64,000 nucleotides of DNA from an uncultured Muribaculaceae bacterium (GTDB taxonomy: Bacteria; Bacteroidota; Bacteroidia; Bacteroidales; Muribaculaceae), in contig CAKUAR010000006.1 in NCBI GenBank assembly GCA_934636465.1, positions 37,268-101,267 of the forward strand, written 5' to 3'. Made by a program: the position numbers and the translations under genes. Of the stretch, positions 1 through 9,064 are shown one piece after another (position 1 is the first letter of the stretch; each line of letters opens with the position of its first letter). The notes below the pieces were generated by a model, which had not been told where the DNA came from, ran no database searches, and saw only the letters and a list, made by a program, of their open reading frames with translations.

Positions 1-224
1 AAATTTTATTGTAAAAATCACGTTGCATTATTGCACAAAAACAAAATTAGATATATCTTTACATCAGTAAAGTTCCTTTATTTAGTGCTATACCAAATAT
101 TAGTATTTGTTTGATTAGTAAAGCCAAGAAATCTTGACGCGTTCCCGGTACGAAGACGCAATACCACAAGATTTCCAAGTCAAGCAACGCTAAAGAAAAA
201 AAATACCACAATAAAGGAAATAGT
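1..224. other. Intergenic, AT-rich, no gene recognised
   Basis: This stretch is AT-rich. The only long reading frame, on the minus strand, has no recognisable start context, domain or codon pattern. It is probably the leader of the signal-peptide ORF that starts at 225. The window edge cuts whatever lies to the left. Confidence 0.4.
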
Positions 225-332
225 ATGAAGATGAAAATTTTTGGAATTACAATCCAACTTCTCATCACAACCACATTTTTCTGCACAATAGCCCACCCAA
301 GCTATGCGCAGCATGTGACCATGCGGCCGTGA
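225..332 (+). pseudogene. Signal-peptide-only ORF (35 residues), likely relic
   Basis: An ATG at 225 follows a purine-rich stretch (aaaggaa). It encodes 35 residues that look like a complete Sec signal peptide: MKMK, a hydrophobic core, then an AxA-like end at 'SYAQ'. Translation stops nine residues after the predicted cleavage point, at 330-332. No continuation is visible in any frame before the next gene at 688. It could be the 5' end of a secreted-protein gene that lost its body, or a very short secreted peptide. A chance ORF is also possible. Confidence 0.35.
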
Positions 333-687
333 ATCCATAAAACCAGTTCACTGCGACAGCACAAAACACGAAAATGTAAAATTATTAATACAAACCAGAG
401 GTTGCTATGCGCGCCTCACAAAAGAAAATTAAAATTATGAACAACCCTTACCGCTATCTGCATCGCGACGGCTACTCGCCGCCACCATCACGGCACACAC
501 TCTCAAACCATGAGTTGCGCCCATGAAAAATTAGTGCACCAACCAAAAACACTAATTAAAACTAAACCACCTCTCCCAACCCCCATGGAAAAATGGGAGA
601 AACACAACTTTCGTTTAATGTCAAAACTACTTATAAAACCAGTTCAGCCGCAATAGAATCCATCAGCTGAACAGAAACTATTAGATT
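333..687. other. Intergenic, nothing recognised
   Basis: No ORF with coding character, RNA gene or clear hairpin terminator was found in these 355 bases. It presumably holds the promoter and leader of the gene at 688, but no good TAnnTTTG match was found close to that start. Confidence 0.4.
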
Positions 688-3486
688 ATGGAATCAACAA
701 AACACAAATGCCACCCACGCAGGGTGGCAAAAGCACTGGCAGCGGCCATGCTATTCACTTTATTCAGTTTAGCAGCTTCGGCACAAGAAGCCGTTTTAAC
801 TAAAGCCGATTACGCGAAAATCAATTATTCGTGGACTGATGAAAGTGGCACAACACACGAAAATGTGCCAATCACCGAAAAAGCTTCTGACCCACGACAA
901 ATCATTGAGCTTCTTAGCACTATCTACAAAGACCCTCGCGTGCCCGGTCCTAAGTACAACGCCTACGATGCCGACGGCAACCGTGAACGCGAAACGGTGT
1001 ATTCCAACGTCACAACAAATGGCTGGAATGTAACCGGTGTTCAAAAACCAACGAAAGAGGGCTACACAGTCCTAATCGTTTCGGTCAAAAACACATGGGA
1101 AGGTACAGATAAAACAAAAAAATTAGCAAACTACAAAGCTCTTGTTGACTACATCTCAAAAAGTATAGAATCCGTAGAGCTTATTACTGACGGCATGCGC
1201 ATTGGCGAAGGCAGTAACCGAGGCACTCTTTTTAACTTTTCTGGCACATACAACCGCTTCTTTTTCATTTCAAAAGGGCAAACCAGACAAAACAAAAGAA
1301 ACGTAGCCCTGGCTGCTTTTATGCAGATGTACGAACAGTTTAGTCCTACTGCTACAAAACAACAAACAGGCACATCTGATTTCTATGCAAAATTGACTTC
1401 TGGTGAAGTATATCCTGTAAAACACGACTGTGAAGGTATCCTTGACCTTGACCATTACTTCTGCATGGCTGGAATGAAAGGAACCACATATTACGATATG
1501 ACTGAAGTCAATTTCTTCATTCCTGACCACAGAATGGACTTCTTCGGTAAAAAATCCACTACTATATTTGGAACAAGGATAGATGATTATCGTGATGACG
1601 ACGGTGACTCTTATGTAATCTACAACACCTCGCACCAGCCAAAGACCCAGATGTACACAATCAAGCTCACAGCTGAAGCACAAGAGGCATCAGAGCAGCG
1701 CAAATACAACGTGACACTCAACTGGACTTCAAACCTCAACGACCTTGCTGGCGATGTGGAGCAAGAATACTACATCTATCGTGTGGTTGACGGCAAAGTG
1801 GAAGAAGAGCCTATTAACAAAGAGCCAGTCTATACCACCACATGGAGCGAAACGGTTGACCAGCAACGCAGCGGTTACGCATTAACCTATGTAGTTAAAG
1901 GTCGCCCAAAGGGTGCCACGTTCAACCCCATTCTGTCGAACCAGGCTTCGGTCAGTATTCCAGGCTTCGACCCAATGGAGCGTCTCAAGCTCAACATAAA
2001 GGGCGATTTCAAAAGCCAGTACAACCAAGACACAGAATATAACAACTATAACTGCACCCTCCAGATGAACAACGGCGTGGGCACAAGCGTTAAAAGACAG
2101 TATCTCAACGAGGGCACCGAATTTACTTTCTTGCGCAGCACCGGCAGCGAGAACACCCCTGTCGCCACCCTCAAGATTACCAACATATCATCGTCACGGG
2201 GAAGCTACAAGTACTCTTACACGCTCACTTACGCAAATCAGAGCAAGGACGGCAAGAGCCAAACCAGGGATAATGCGACCGGCTCATTCACAGCCAAGTC
2301 AAACGACGACATTGACTTCAATAATTTCAGCATTACCGATGAATTCTGTGCATCAACTAAAGACAACTCTCACCCCGACAAATACACTTACCAAGTGAGC
2401 TTCAAGCCTGCTGTGGAAATAGAGGGTGCTACCGGCGAATTGGTGTATAGCAACAGCGAAAACGTGTTTGTGCTCAAGACCACCAACGACGTCCAGACTA
2501 CCTACACCCAAAGCCAAGTGGCTGCCGACGACAACCGCACACTCGCCATAGCCGACAACGGCACCGTCACCTTTGCCACTGCCGAAGCGCCAAGCATATT
2601 CCGTTATGTGGTGCGCCGCATGCAGAGTGACAAGGGCACCGAAATAATAGGCCAGGCACAGCAGACCACCGAAGGCTCTTACGCCATCTCGGAGCTTATC
2701 AAAAACGACAAGGGCAACTATGATATGACCAGCACAGGCCAAACGCTTGCAGGCGGTGCACTTGCCACCGTGACCGACTGGTCGCTCTTAGCACCGAGCG
2801 TTGCCAAGTATGTGCCGGTAATTGAGTCATACCAAACCGACAAGACCCAAGAAAAGAACACCTTTGGCTGCGACATCAAGTCGCTCCACAGCATAGCTGT
2901 TGGCTTCAATTTTGAGAACGCCTACAAGTCGCTCGGCACATTCCAAGGCGAAAGCGACCCCAATGTGAAATATCGCGGATTTGCAGCGAAATTCAATGTG
3001 GAGCCCAAACGGGACAACAACCTCAAGTCCTACAAGTTCCGCATCTGGCGCAAAATAGAAGACGGCAATGAGGTGTTGCTCAACAATCTCACGCCTGCCA
3101 CTGGCGACAACTGGACCATAGCTTCTGACTACGGCTTGATAAAGGCTGCCGACGGCTCAAGTGAAATCCAAGACAGCAAGCTCACGTTTGCCGACAATTT
3201 CATTGCTCCCGAAGCCACTCGCAATGTGACCTACATAATCCGCTATTATGCCCAAGACGCTGCCGCCGATGCCTATTATGTGGCTGAAAGCGAATTCGTG
3301 GTCAACTACGACAACGTCACTCCAACGCAAATAGATGGCGTCAGCGCCACTAAAGAGGTGTCAAGCGTCAAGTATATCAACACACAAGGCATACAGAGCG
3401 ACAAGGCTTTCAGAGGCATAAACATCGTTGTGACAACCTACACCGACGGCACAACCGCCACCGAGAAGAAAGTCATCAACAGATAA
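688..3486 (+). CDS. Large secreted protein, unknown function, sorting-type tail
   Basis: This 932-residue protein has an N-terminal Sec signal peptide (basic start, hydrophobic core about residues 17-32, cleavage likely after 'SLAASAQ'). The body is rich in Thr, Asn, Ser and Asp and looks like repeated beta-sandwich material, but no enzyme motif was recognised. The last about 45 residues (VKYINTQG..., GINIVVTTYTDG..., KKVI) match the general pattern of short C-terminal tails on Bacteroidales exported proteins: a 'Y-x-x-x-G' start, a turn, then a 'K-V-I' end. Cell-surface or secreted location by the T9SS is therefore inferred. The ATG at 688 is the only start that keeps the signal peptide. A hairpin terminator follows at 3550. 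No function should be assigned. Confidence 0.8.
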   Translation: MESTKHKCHPRRVAKALAAAMLFTLFSLAASAQEAVLTKADYAKINYSWTDESGTTHENVPITEKASDPRQIIELLSTIYKDPRVPGPKYNAYDADGNRERETVYSNVTTNGWNVTGVQKPTKEGYTVLIVSVKNTWEGTDKTKKLANYKALVDYISKSIESVELITDGMRIGEGSNRGTLFNFSGTYNRFFFISKGQTRQNKRNVALAAFMQMYEQFSPTATKQQTGTSDFYAKLTSGEVYPVKHDCEGILDLDHYFCMAGMKGTTYYDMTEVNFFIPDHRMDFFGKKSTTIFGTRIDDYRDDDGDSYVIYNTSHQPKTQMYTIKLTAEAQEASEQRKYNVTLNWTSNLNDLAGDVEQEYYIYRVVDGKVEEEPINKEPVYTTTWSETVDQQRSGYALTYVVKGRPKGATFNPILSNQASVSIPGFDPMERLKLNIKGDFKSQYNQDTEYNNYNCTLQMNNGVGTSVKRQYLNEGTEFTFLRSTGSENTPVATLKITNISSSRGSYKYSYTLTYANQSKDGKSQTRDNATGSFTAKSNDDIDFNNFSITDEFCASTKDNSHPDKYTYQVSFKPAVEIEGATGELVYSNSENVFVLKTTNDVQTTYTQSQVAADDNRTLAIADNGTVTFATAEAPSIFRYVVRRMQSDKGTEIIGQAQQTTEGSYAISELIKNDKGNYDMTSTGQTLAGGALATVTDWSLLAPSVAKYVPVIESYQTDKTQEKNTFGCDIKSLHSIAVGFNFENAYKSLGTFQGESDPNVKYRGFAAKFNVEPKRDNNLKSYKFRIWRKIEDGNEVLLNNLTPATGDNWTIASDYGLIKAADGSSEIQDSKLTFADNFIAPEATRNVTYIIRYYAQDAAADAYYVAESEFVVNYDNVTPTQIDGVSATKEVSSVKYINTQGIQSDKAFRGINIVVTTYTDGTTATEKKVINR

Positions 3487-3549
3487 CATAAAAAGAAGAT
3501 AATAGCAAAAAATACGGTAATAGTAAATTTCGAAATCATTTGATTGAAG

Positions 3550-3590
3550 CCGGGGTCCCACGTGATGTGGCGCCTCGGTTTTTTGTTTTT
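3550..3590 (+). terminator. Intrinsic terminator of the gene at 688
   Basis: CCGGGG (3550-3555) pairs with CCTCGG (3573-3578), with an inner CCCAC/GTGG pairing, and is followed at once by a T-rich run to 3590. Confidence 0.7.
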
Positions 3591-3633
3591 CACGGCTCGC
3601 CGCAGGCCTTATGCACCTATCCTTTCTTATGGC

Positions 3634-3672
3634 AAAAAAAGACACCAAAAGCATTGTGTGTTGCTTCTGGTG
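3634..3672 (-). terminator. Terminator of the tRNA-Glu / rpsT operon
   Basis: CACCAAAAGCA (3643-3653) pairs with TGCTTCTGGTG (3662-3672) with one mismatch. The A-run just left of it (3634-3640) gives a T-run on the minus strand, so it terminates minus-strand transcription coming from the tRNA. Confidence 0.7.
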
Positions 3673-3682
3673 CATTTTCAGG

Positions 3683-3754
3683 TAGTCCCAGGCAGAATCG
3701 AACTGCCCTTTCAAGAATGAAAATCTTGCGTACTAACCGATATACGATGGGACC
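3683..3754 (-). tRNA. tRNA-Glu (anticodon TTC), copy 1
   Basis: The minus strand folds as a full cloverleaf. The acceptor is GGTCCCA / TGGGACT, the anticodon stem CAAGA/TCTTG encloses loop TTTTCAT (anticodon TTC), and the T arm carries GTTCGATTC. CCA is not encoded. The sequence is identical to copy 2 at 4133, on the other side of rpsT, and the three genes are probably co-transcribed and cut apart by tRNA processing. Confidence 0.95.
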
Positions 3755-3828
3755 ATCTTGTCAAGCCCACCACACAGCCCCACAGGGCGGCAGTGCGGCT
3801 CAAAAACTTATAATGTCAAGCCCTGTGA

Positions 3829-4092
3829 TTAGGCTTCAGCATTCAGCTTGTTTACGTGAAGAGCAAGCTTAGACTTCAGGTTAGCAGCCTTGTTCTTGCT
3901 GATTGTGTGGCGGATAGCCAATTTATCAAGCATTGAAGAAACTTTCTTCAAAGCCTCAGCAGCTTCAGCCTTGTCTTCAATCTTGCGGAGATTGCGAACT
4001 GCATTACGCATTGTCTTTGCATAGTAGCGATTGCGTAAATTTCTTGTTTCAGTTTGACGAATTCTTTTAACTGATGATTTATGGTTTGCCAT
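3829..4092 (-). CDS. rpsT: 30S ribosomal protein S20
   Basis: The 87-residue basic protein begins [20 protein letters not shown], the family's typical N-terminus, and ends in a helical Lys/Ala-rich segment ([21 protein letters not shown] region). S20 binds 16S rRNA early in small-subunit assembly. The length is normal for the family. The gene sits between two identical tRNA-Glu genes on the same strand, about 40 bases from the upstream copy and 75 bases from the downstream one. A single promoter at 4235-4265 can serve all three. An rpsT autoregulatory site was not evident. Confidence 0.97.
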   Translation of the reverse strand: MANHKSSVKRIRQTETRNLRNRYYAKTMRNAVRNLRKIEDKAEAAEALKKVSSMLDKLAIRHTISKNKAANLKSKLALHVNKLNAEA

Positions 4093-4132
4093 TTTATAAA
4101 CCTTTATTTTTATTTTTTATTTCTTTTTGATG

Positions 4133-4204
4133 TAGTCCCAGGCAGAATCGAACTGCCCTTTCAAGAATGAAAATCTTGCGTACTAACCGATATACGATGG
4201 GACC
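4133..4204 (-). tRNA. tRNA-Glu (anticodon TTC), copy 2
   Basis: This gene is base-for-base identical to the tRNA-Glu at 3683-3754, with the same cloverleaf and anticodon TTC. It is the first transcribed unit of the tRNA-rpsT-tRNA cluster, lying about 30 bases downstream of the promoter's -7 box. Confidence 0.95.
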
Positions 4205-4234
4205 GTTTTTGAACGCAAGGCTCAAAAGCGAGTG

Positions 4235-4265
4235 CAAATATAGGAAGGATTTTCCAAATGGCAAA
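4235..4265 (-). promoter_or_regulatory. Bacteroidota-type promoter for tRNA-Glu/rpsT
   Basis: On the minus strand a TTTG (-33 type, 4262-4265) and TATATTTG (-7 type, 4235-4242) are separated by 19 bases, which matches the phylum's sigma-A consensus. Confidence 0.75.
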
Positions 4266-4373
4266 ATTTAACAACCGAAATCTCAATTTCTTATAAGTTT
4301 TTTGCCGGCACTCACGCTTTTATGCCTTTTATTCCTAACTTTACATCAGTTTTTTATAACACTCACCCTAATC

Positions 4374-5096
4374 ATGCGCGACAAGCTCACTGGCGTGGTG
4401 CTCAACACCATAAAATATAACGACAAGCACAGCATTGTGCGCATCTATACCGCCACGCGCGGCATCACGGCATTTCTCGCACGCCAAGGCCACACTCCGG
4501 CGGCTCGCATGCGCGCTGCCCTGCTGTTGCCGCTGTCGCTCGTGGAGTTTGAGGCCAACATTCCTGCCGGGCGCGACCTCGGCACCATGCACGACCTGCG
4601 GCGCACCCACCAGCTCACCTCCATATATGCCGACCCCTATAAAAACGCCATCACGTTTTTCGTCAGCGAGCTGCTGCTGCACACCATTCAGGAGCAAGAG
4701 GCCAACCAGAACCTGTTTAACTTCATAGAGCAGTCAGTGCTGGCTCTCGAAGAAGCCCGGCGCGGCATAGCCAACTTCCACCTGTGCTTCCTCTACAGAC
4801 TCGGCGCGCTTGTGGGCATTCAGCCCGATGCCGAGAGCTACCGCGATGGCTACTGGTTCGACATGGCTGGCGGCGTGTTCACGCCAAGCCGCCCCATGCG
4901 GCACGGACTTGAGCCGCAAAAGGCTCAATTTTTGCACTTGATGAGCCGCATGACCTTTGACAACATGCACCTTTTCTCGCTCAACCGCAACCAGCGCAAC
5001 GAGATTCTCGACACCATACTGTCTTACTATCACCTGCACAACTCCACGCTCGGCACACTGAAGTCGCCCGACATTCTCAAGCAAATTTTCATCTGA
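4374..5096 (+). CDS. recO: DNA repair protein RecO
   Basis: The 240-residue protein begins MRDKLTGVVLNTIKYNDKHS, the RecO OB-fold start. It continues with a mid-region helical domain and the 'FLYRLGALVGIQPD' segment typical of the family. RecO loads RecA onto SSB-coated single-stranded DNA together with RecR. An open frame extends upstream to 4302, but its extra 24 residues are hydrophobic and unlike RecO, so the ATG at 4374 is preferred. It is convergent with the TPM gene that ends at 5179. Confidence 0.93.
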   Translation: MRDKLTGVVLNTIKYNDKHSIVRIYTATRGITAFLARQGHTPAARMRAALLLPLSLVEFEANIPAGRDLGTMHDLRRTHQLTSIYADPYKNAITFFVSELLLHTIQEQEANQNLFNFIEQSVLALEEARRGIANFHLCFLYRLGALVGIQPDAESYRDGYWFDMAGGVFTPSRPMRHGLEPQKAQFLHLMSRMTFDNMHLFSLNRNQRNEILDTILSYYHLHNSTLGTLKSPDILKQIFI

Positions 5097-5178
5097 CATC
5101 TGCATTTGAAGCCCGGTATCTGCGCGCTCGGCACGCAGCACGGCAACCCAAAGCCGCCTTTGTGAGCTTCAAACACCG

Positions 5179-5952
5179 CTACCACGAGCCCGAAGCTCCG
5201 CCGCCGCCAAACGAGCCGCCGCCAAAGCCCCCAAATCCGCCGAAGTCAGAGCCACCGCCCGACGAGCCACCGCCGCCCATTGGTGGAAATATTATCGGTC
5301 CTCCACCGCCAAATGTGCCGGAGTTGCCGTTGCCGCCGGAGCGGCGCATCGCCACAAAAATCACCACACAGAATATTACAAACAGCACAAAGCCGGCGAG
5401 CATGGCCTCGTCGTCATCGTCATCGCCCATATATTGCTGCTCCGAGTATTCGCCGGCAGCTATGGGCATTATAACTTTAAGGGCAGCCCACACGCCGCCG
5501 TTATAGTCATTCTCCTTGAAGTGCGGAATCATCTCGCGCTCCACCACCCGGCGGCAAAGCGCATCGGGCAATGCGCCCTCCAAGCCATAGCCCGGAGCCA
5601 CAGTTGCCGTGCCGCGTGTGCTGTTTTTAGGCTTCACAAGCACCACCACGCCATTGTTGTGCTTTTTGCCGCCCACGCCCCACCGTTGTCCTATCTCATA
5701 GGCAAGCATGGTGGGGTCGTAGCCGTTCAAGTCCTTTACCGTCACCACCACTATCTGGTTTGACGTGCGGCGCGCAAAAGCCTCCAGACTATCCTCCATA
5801 ACCCTGGTGTCGCCCAATATGCCGGCCAAGTCATTCACAAGCCGTGGCGGGTCGGGACGTGCCGGCACAGCGTCGTCACTGTCGGCGGCAAATGCGCACG
5901 CCGCGACCACAAGCCAAGCCGCCACCAGGCACAAAAGTCTATTGCCCTTCAT
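5179..5952 (-). CDS. TPM-domain membrane protein (DUF477/YgcG type)
   Basis: This 257-residue protein has a signal peptide (MKGNRLLCLVAAWLVVAACA), then a TPM domain at about residues 35-170 (NDLAGIL..., 'QIVVVTVKDL', 'NNGVVVLVKP', 'GYGLEGALPD'). A single membrane helix follows an acidic DDDDD patch, near residues 185-205. The tail is almost pure Gly/Ser/Phe (FGGFGGFGGGSFGGGG). TPM proteins are membrane-linked and often sit beside LemA; their biochemical role is poorly known. The start at 5952 overlaps the end of the upstream TPM gene by 14 bases, so translational coupling is likely. Starts 18 or 30 bases further upstream are possible. Confidence 0.88.
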   Translation of the reverse strand: MKGNRLLCLVAAWLVVAACAFAADSDDAVPARPDPPRLVNDLAGILGDTRVMEDSLEAFARRTSNQIVVVTVKDLNGYDPTMLAYEIGQRWGVGGKKHNNGVVVLVKPKNSTRGTATVAPGYGLEGALPDALCRRVVEREMIPHFKENDYNGGVWAALKVIMPIAAGEYSEQQYMGDDDDDEAMLAGFVLFVIFCVVIFVAMRRSGGNGNSGTFGGGGPIIFPPMGGGGSSGGGSDFGGFGGFGGGSFGGGGASGSW

Positions 5953-6385
5953 CGCTATATGATATTTCATTCGACAATTCATTCACGTCGTCAGCACCCA
6001 CCGGGAAATACTCGGCAAGCCGCCGCCCGGCGTGCTTTATCACCTCACACAATCCGTCGGCTATCTCTCCACGCTTCAGGTGGGCGGCAAGCGTTGCACT
6101 TTCCGCGTCCCAAAAGCCGGCCGGCACCTTGCGGTCTATGCCGCTGTCGCCCACTATGGCAAACTTGTGCGACTTAAAAGCCACATACACAAGCACGCCA
6201 TTGTGGTTAACAGTCTTTTCCATGCCCAGCTTGTGAAACACAGCCACTGCGCTGCTAAACACGTCGCCGCGGCACCGTGGAGTGATGTGTACCCTGATTT
6301 CGCCCGAAGTCAGCTTCTCAGCAGTAGCTATGGCATCTACCACGCGCTGCTGCTCGTCGGCCGTTATAAAGTCAGCAAGAGCCAT
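5939..6385 (-). CDS. TPM-domain protein, short soluble form
   Basis: The 148-residue protein has the TPM fold ('TSGEIRVHI', 'HNGVLVYVAFKSHKFAIVGD', 'GIDRKVP') but no signal peptide and no membrane helix, so it is probably cytoplasmic or peripherally bound. It is the second gene of a lemA-TPM-TPM operon: 5 bases after lemA and overlapping the next TPM gene. Two different TPM proteins in one operon suggests partner subunits. That is inference. Confidence 0.88.
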   Translation of the reverse strand: MALADFITADEQQRVVDAIATAEKLTSGEIRVHITPRCRGDVFSSAVAVFHKLGMEKTVNHNGVLVYVAFKSHKFAIVGDSGIDRKVPAGFWDAESATLAAHLKRGEIADGLCEVIKHAGRRLAEYFPVGADDVNELSNEISYSDEGQ

Positions 6386-6390
6386 GACCG

Positions 6391-6990
6391 TTATTCTCCA
6401 AAATCCACTTTAGGAGCCTTGTCGGCACCGGCTTGAGCCTCAAAATATGGCTTGCTCTCAAATCCGAACATACCGGCAAACAGATTGGCAGGGAAACGCT
6501 TGATTGAGGTGTTGTAGCCGCGTGCCACCTCATTGAATTTCTGGCGTTCCACCGTTATGCGGTTTTCTGTACCCTCAAGCTGCGACTGAAGCTCCAGAAA
6601 GTTTTCGTTTGCCTTCAAGTCAGGGTAAGCCTCACGCACGGCAAGCAGTTTGCCCAGAGCGGCGCCAAGTTCGCCCTGTGCGTCTTGAAATTTCTTGAGC
6701 GAGGCGGCATCGAGCTTTGTCGGGTCAATCTTCACGCTGGTGGCATTGGCACGTGCGTTCACCACGTTTTCCAGCGTCTGCTGCTCGTGCTTGGCATAGC
6801 CCTTCACCGTTGCCACCAAGTTTGGCACGAGGTCGGCACGGCGCTGATACACATTCTCCACTTGCGCCCACTGGGCTTCCACGGCCTGCTGATTGTCAAC
6901 CATGCCGTTATACATTCCTTTCACCCAGCCAAACACGCCAAGCAAAATCACCACCGCCACAACTGCGGCTATCAAACAACCTTTTTTCAT
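6391..6990 (-). CDS. lemA: LemA family protein
   Basis: The 199-residue protein has one N-terminal membrane helix (about residues 4-22). The helical LemA domain follows: 'QWAQVENVYQRRADLVPNLV', 'TVKGYAKHEQ', 'ITVERQKFNEVARGYN', 'KRFPANLFAGMFGF'. The family adopts a four-helix bundle outside the membrane; its function is not firmly known. It leads the operon with the two TPM genes, a common arrangement. A promoter match lies at 7042-7074. Confidence 0.94.
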   Translation of the reverse strand: MKKGCLIAAVVAVVILLGVFGWVKGMYNGMVDNQQAVEAQWAQVENVYQRRADLVPNLVATVKGYAKHEQQTLENVVNARANATSVKIDPTKLDAASLKKFQDAQGELGAALGKLLAVREAYPDLKANENFLELQSQLEGTENRITVERQKFNEVARGYNTSIKRFPANLFAGMFGFESKPYFEAQAGADKAPKVDFGE

Positions 6991-7507
6991 AATTTTCTTG
7001 TTATTTAATCATTTATACTTTAGTTCATAGTCTGCGTTTTCCAAAGATAGTGCAAATTGAACGCAGAATATCAAGTTTCTCTTGAATATTATGCAGAGAT
7101 GCTGCTTATCTTATCTGAAGATGATGCAAAACGCATAATCTGTTGAGTTATTTTGCCTATATGCCGCCATTCTTTTTTGTGGTGGCAAGGCAAATGCCCC
7201 CGACATCAATAAGCAAAACAATTACCGTGCCAAAACCAAAAACCGCCTCACAGACACTCGATGCTAAAAATCAGCCAAACTGCGAGCCACCAGACACAGC
7301 AGTACACCAATATTGCACAAATCACAGCATTTTGCGCAACAATTCACTATCACACTGCACATTATCCTGTGCCACACCGCAAAACGCGGCCACCAATTCT
7401 GAAATAATTTCACAATTTCAACTGTTAAAAAATGTAACTAAGTTAGCACATAAGTCAAAGTGAACATTTTTCGTGTGCTTTAGGACAGCTATTCAAACTA
7501 TATGCAC
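6991..7507. other. Divergent intergenic region, no gene
   Basis: The left end holds the promoter of the lemA operon (7042-7074, minus) and the right end the promoter of the porin gene (7508-7515, plus). The roughly 430 bases between hold only low-quality reading frames rich in Pro, Thr and Gln. No RNA gene or hairpin was recognised. Confidence 0.45.
7042..7074 (-). promoter_or_regulatory. Promoter of lemA-TPM operon
   Basis: On the minus strand, TATCTTTG (7042-7049) is preceded by TTG (7072-7074) at 22 bases. The leader to the lemA ATG is about 50 bases. Confidence 0.6.
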
Positions 7508-7515
7508 TAATTTTG
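7508..7515 (+). promoter_or_regulatory. -7 box of the FadL-type porin gene
   Basis: TAATTTTG is an exact TAnnTTTG match 31 bases before the ATG at 7547. The -33 side is weak (TTTAG near 7479, spacing about 24). Confidence 0.5.
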
Positions 7516-7546
7516 CCCACTGAAATTAAAATCGCAATAGAAAATA

Positions 7547-8851
7547 ATGAAGAAAACAATCTTGTTAGGCAGTGCTTTGCTGGTTTCGGCAATGAGCCTC
7601 AACGCTGGCGACTTGCTCACCAACACCAACCAATCTGTAGAATATTTGAGAATGACTGCGCGCGGCGCTTCGTGCGAGTCCGACGCTCCCTACTACAACC
7701 CTGCCGGAACAGCTTTTACCACCGAGGGTTTCCAAATCAACCTGAGCTTGCAAAACGCCTGTCAAAAGCGTGACATAACCTCCACATTCGCTCTCTATCC
7801 CGAAGGCACTCGCAAGTTTGAGGGTACAGCCGAAGCCCCTGTAATCCCGTCTATCATGGCCACCTATAAGAAAGGCAACTGGGCTGCATCGGCCTACATA
7901 GGTCTCGTGGGTGGCGGCGGCAAAGCCAACTACAAACACGGAATTCCATTGTTTACATCATCTATCATGGCTGGTCTTTATGCCAAGACACACGGCCAGC
8001 TCACACCGGCCATGTACGACATAGAAAGCTCGGTGTTCGGCCGCCAATACATTTTCGGCGGTCAGCTCGGAGCTGCCTATAAGTTCAACAACCACATTTC
8101 AGCCTACGCCGGTGTGCGCTTCAACTATCTCAACGGCCTCTACAAAGGCCACGCCACTGCCGTGATGAAAAATGGTGGCGACCCCATGGTTGACCTGCGC
8201 CTGCACTGCAACCAGACCGGTTTCGGCGTAGCCCCTATCCTTGGCCTCGACTACAAGGTGGGCAACCTCACTCTTGGAGCAAAATATGAGTTCCGCACCA
8301 ATCTTACAGCCAAAAACGACACAAAGGAGAACACTGCCCCCAACGGAGCACTCGCAGCCTATGCCGACGGTGTGAAAACACCAAACGACATACCTGCCAT
8401 GGTGGCTGTGGCCGCCGGCTATGACTTCACTTCAAAGCTCCGCGCCACCGTTGAATATCACTTCTTCGACGACAAAAACGCCGACATGGCAGGTGCCAAG
8501 GAAAAAGCCCTGAAGCGCGGCACAAGCGAGGTGCTTGCCGGTGTTGAATACGACATCAACCGCATGTTTACCGTGAGCGTGAGCGGACAGCGCACCGACT
8601 ACGGCCTCTCCGACGGCTACCAGAGCGACCTCAGCTTCGCTTGCGACAGCTGGTCGGTTGGTCTTGGAGGCGCAATCCACGCCACCCCCAAGCTCACCGT
8701 CAACCTCGGTTATTTCCTCACTATCTACAGCGACTATCACAAGAACGTTCCAGCTGGCAACCCTGGCTACAACGGAACAACAATGGCAGGTGCCGAGACC
8801 TATGCACGCACCAACCGCGTGTTTGGCGCAGGTGTCACCTACAAGTTCTAA
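7547..8851 (+). CDS. OmpP1/FadL-family outer membrane transporter
   Basis: The 434-residue protein has a signal peptide (MKKTILLGSALLVSAMSLNA). It then has the FadL-type N-terminal hatch ('ARGASCESDAPYYNPAGTAF', with the family's NPAG motif). A beta-barrel follows with alternating aromatic strands and a final 'RVFGAGVTYKF' strand ending in Phe, as expected for BAM-dependent insertion. FadL-type proteins carry hydrophobic compounds such as fatty acids across the outer membrane. The substrate here is unknown. It is a single gene bounded by its own promoter and a strong terminator. Confidence 0.93.
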   Translation: MKKTILLGSALLVSAMSLNAGDLLTNTNQSVEYLRMTARGASCESDAPYYNPAGTAFTTEGFQINLSLQNACQKRDITSTFALYPEGTRKFEGTAEAPVIPSIMATYKKGNWAASAYIGLVGGGGKANYKHGIPLFTSSIMAGLYAKTHGQLTPAMYDIESSVFGRQYIFGGQLGAAYKFNNHISAYAGVRFNYLNGLYKGHATAVMKNGGDPMVDLRLHCNQTGFGVAPILGLDYKVGNLTLGAKYEFRTNLTAKNDTKENTAPNGALAAYADGVKTPNDIPAMVAVAAGYDFTSKLRATVEYHFFDDKNADMAGAKEKALKRGTSEVLAGVEYDINRMFTVSVSGQRTDYGLSDGYQSDLSFACDSWSVGLGGAIHATPKLTVNLGYFLTIYSDYHKNVPAGNPGYNGTTMAGAETYARTNRVFGAGVTYKF

Positions 8852-8887
8852 ACTCACAATTTGAATCTATTATAACCGTAATTCATC

Positions 8888-8923
8888 GAGGCGTTTCGCA
8901 TCAAGCGAAGCGCCTCACTTTTT
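8888..8923 (+). terminator. Intrinsic terminator of the porin gene
   Basis: GAGGCGTTTCGC pairs perfectly with GCGAAGCGCCTC across a short ATCAA loop (8888-8916), followed by ACTTTTT. Confidence 0.85.
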
Positions 8924-9064
8924 CTTTGTCCCATGTCCCAACAAAGCCGCTTTTACGGAAAGGCGACCAGTCACAACCTGCCTATTTTTTTTGCAGAGTA
9001 CGACAACCAGCCACGCCGTCATTCGCCACGCTTCCATAATGTGCCAGGCGATGCAAAAACACAA

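Noticed and set aside
59-286. 75-codon minus-strand frame at the left edge
   Set aside because: Hydrophobic by AT-rich composition, no start context, and it overlaps the better plus-strand signal-peptide ORF.
5162-5506. Proline-rich plus-strand frame
   Set aside because: It is the antisense of the Gly-rich tail of the TPM gene; the Pro runs simply mirror Gly codons.
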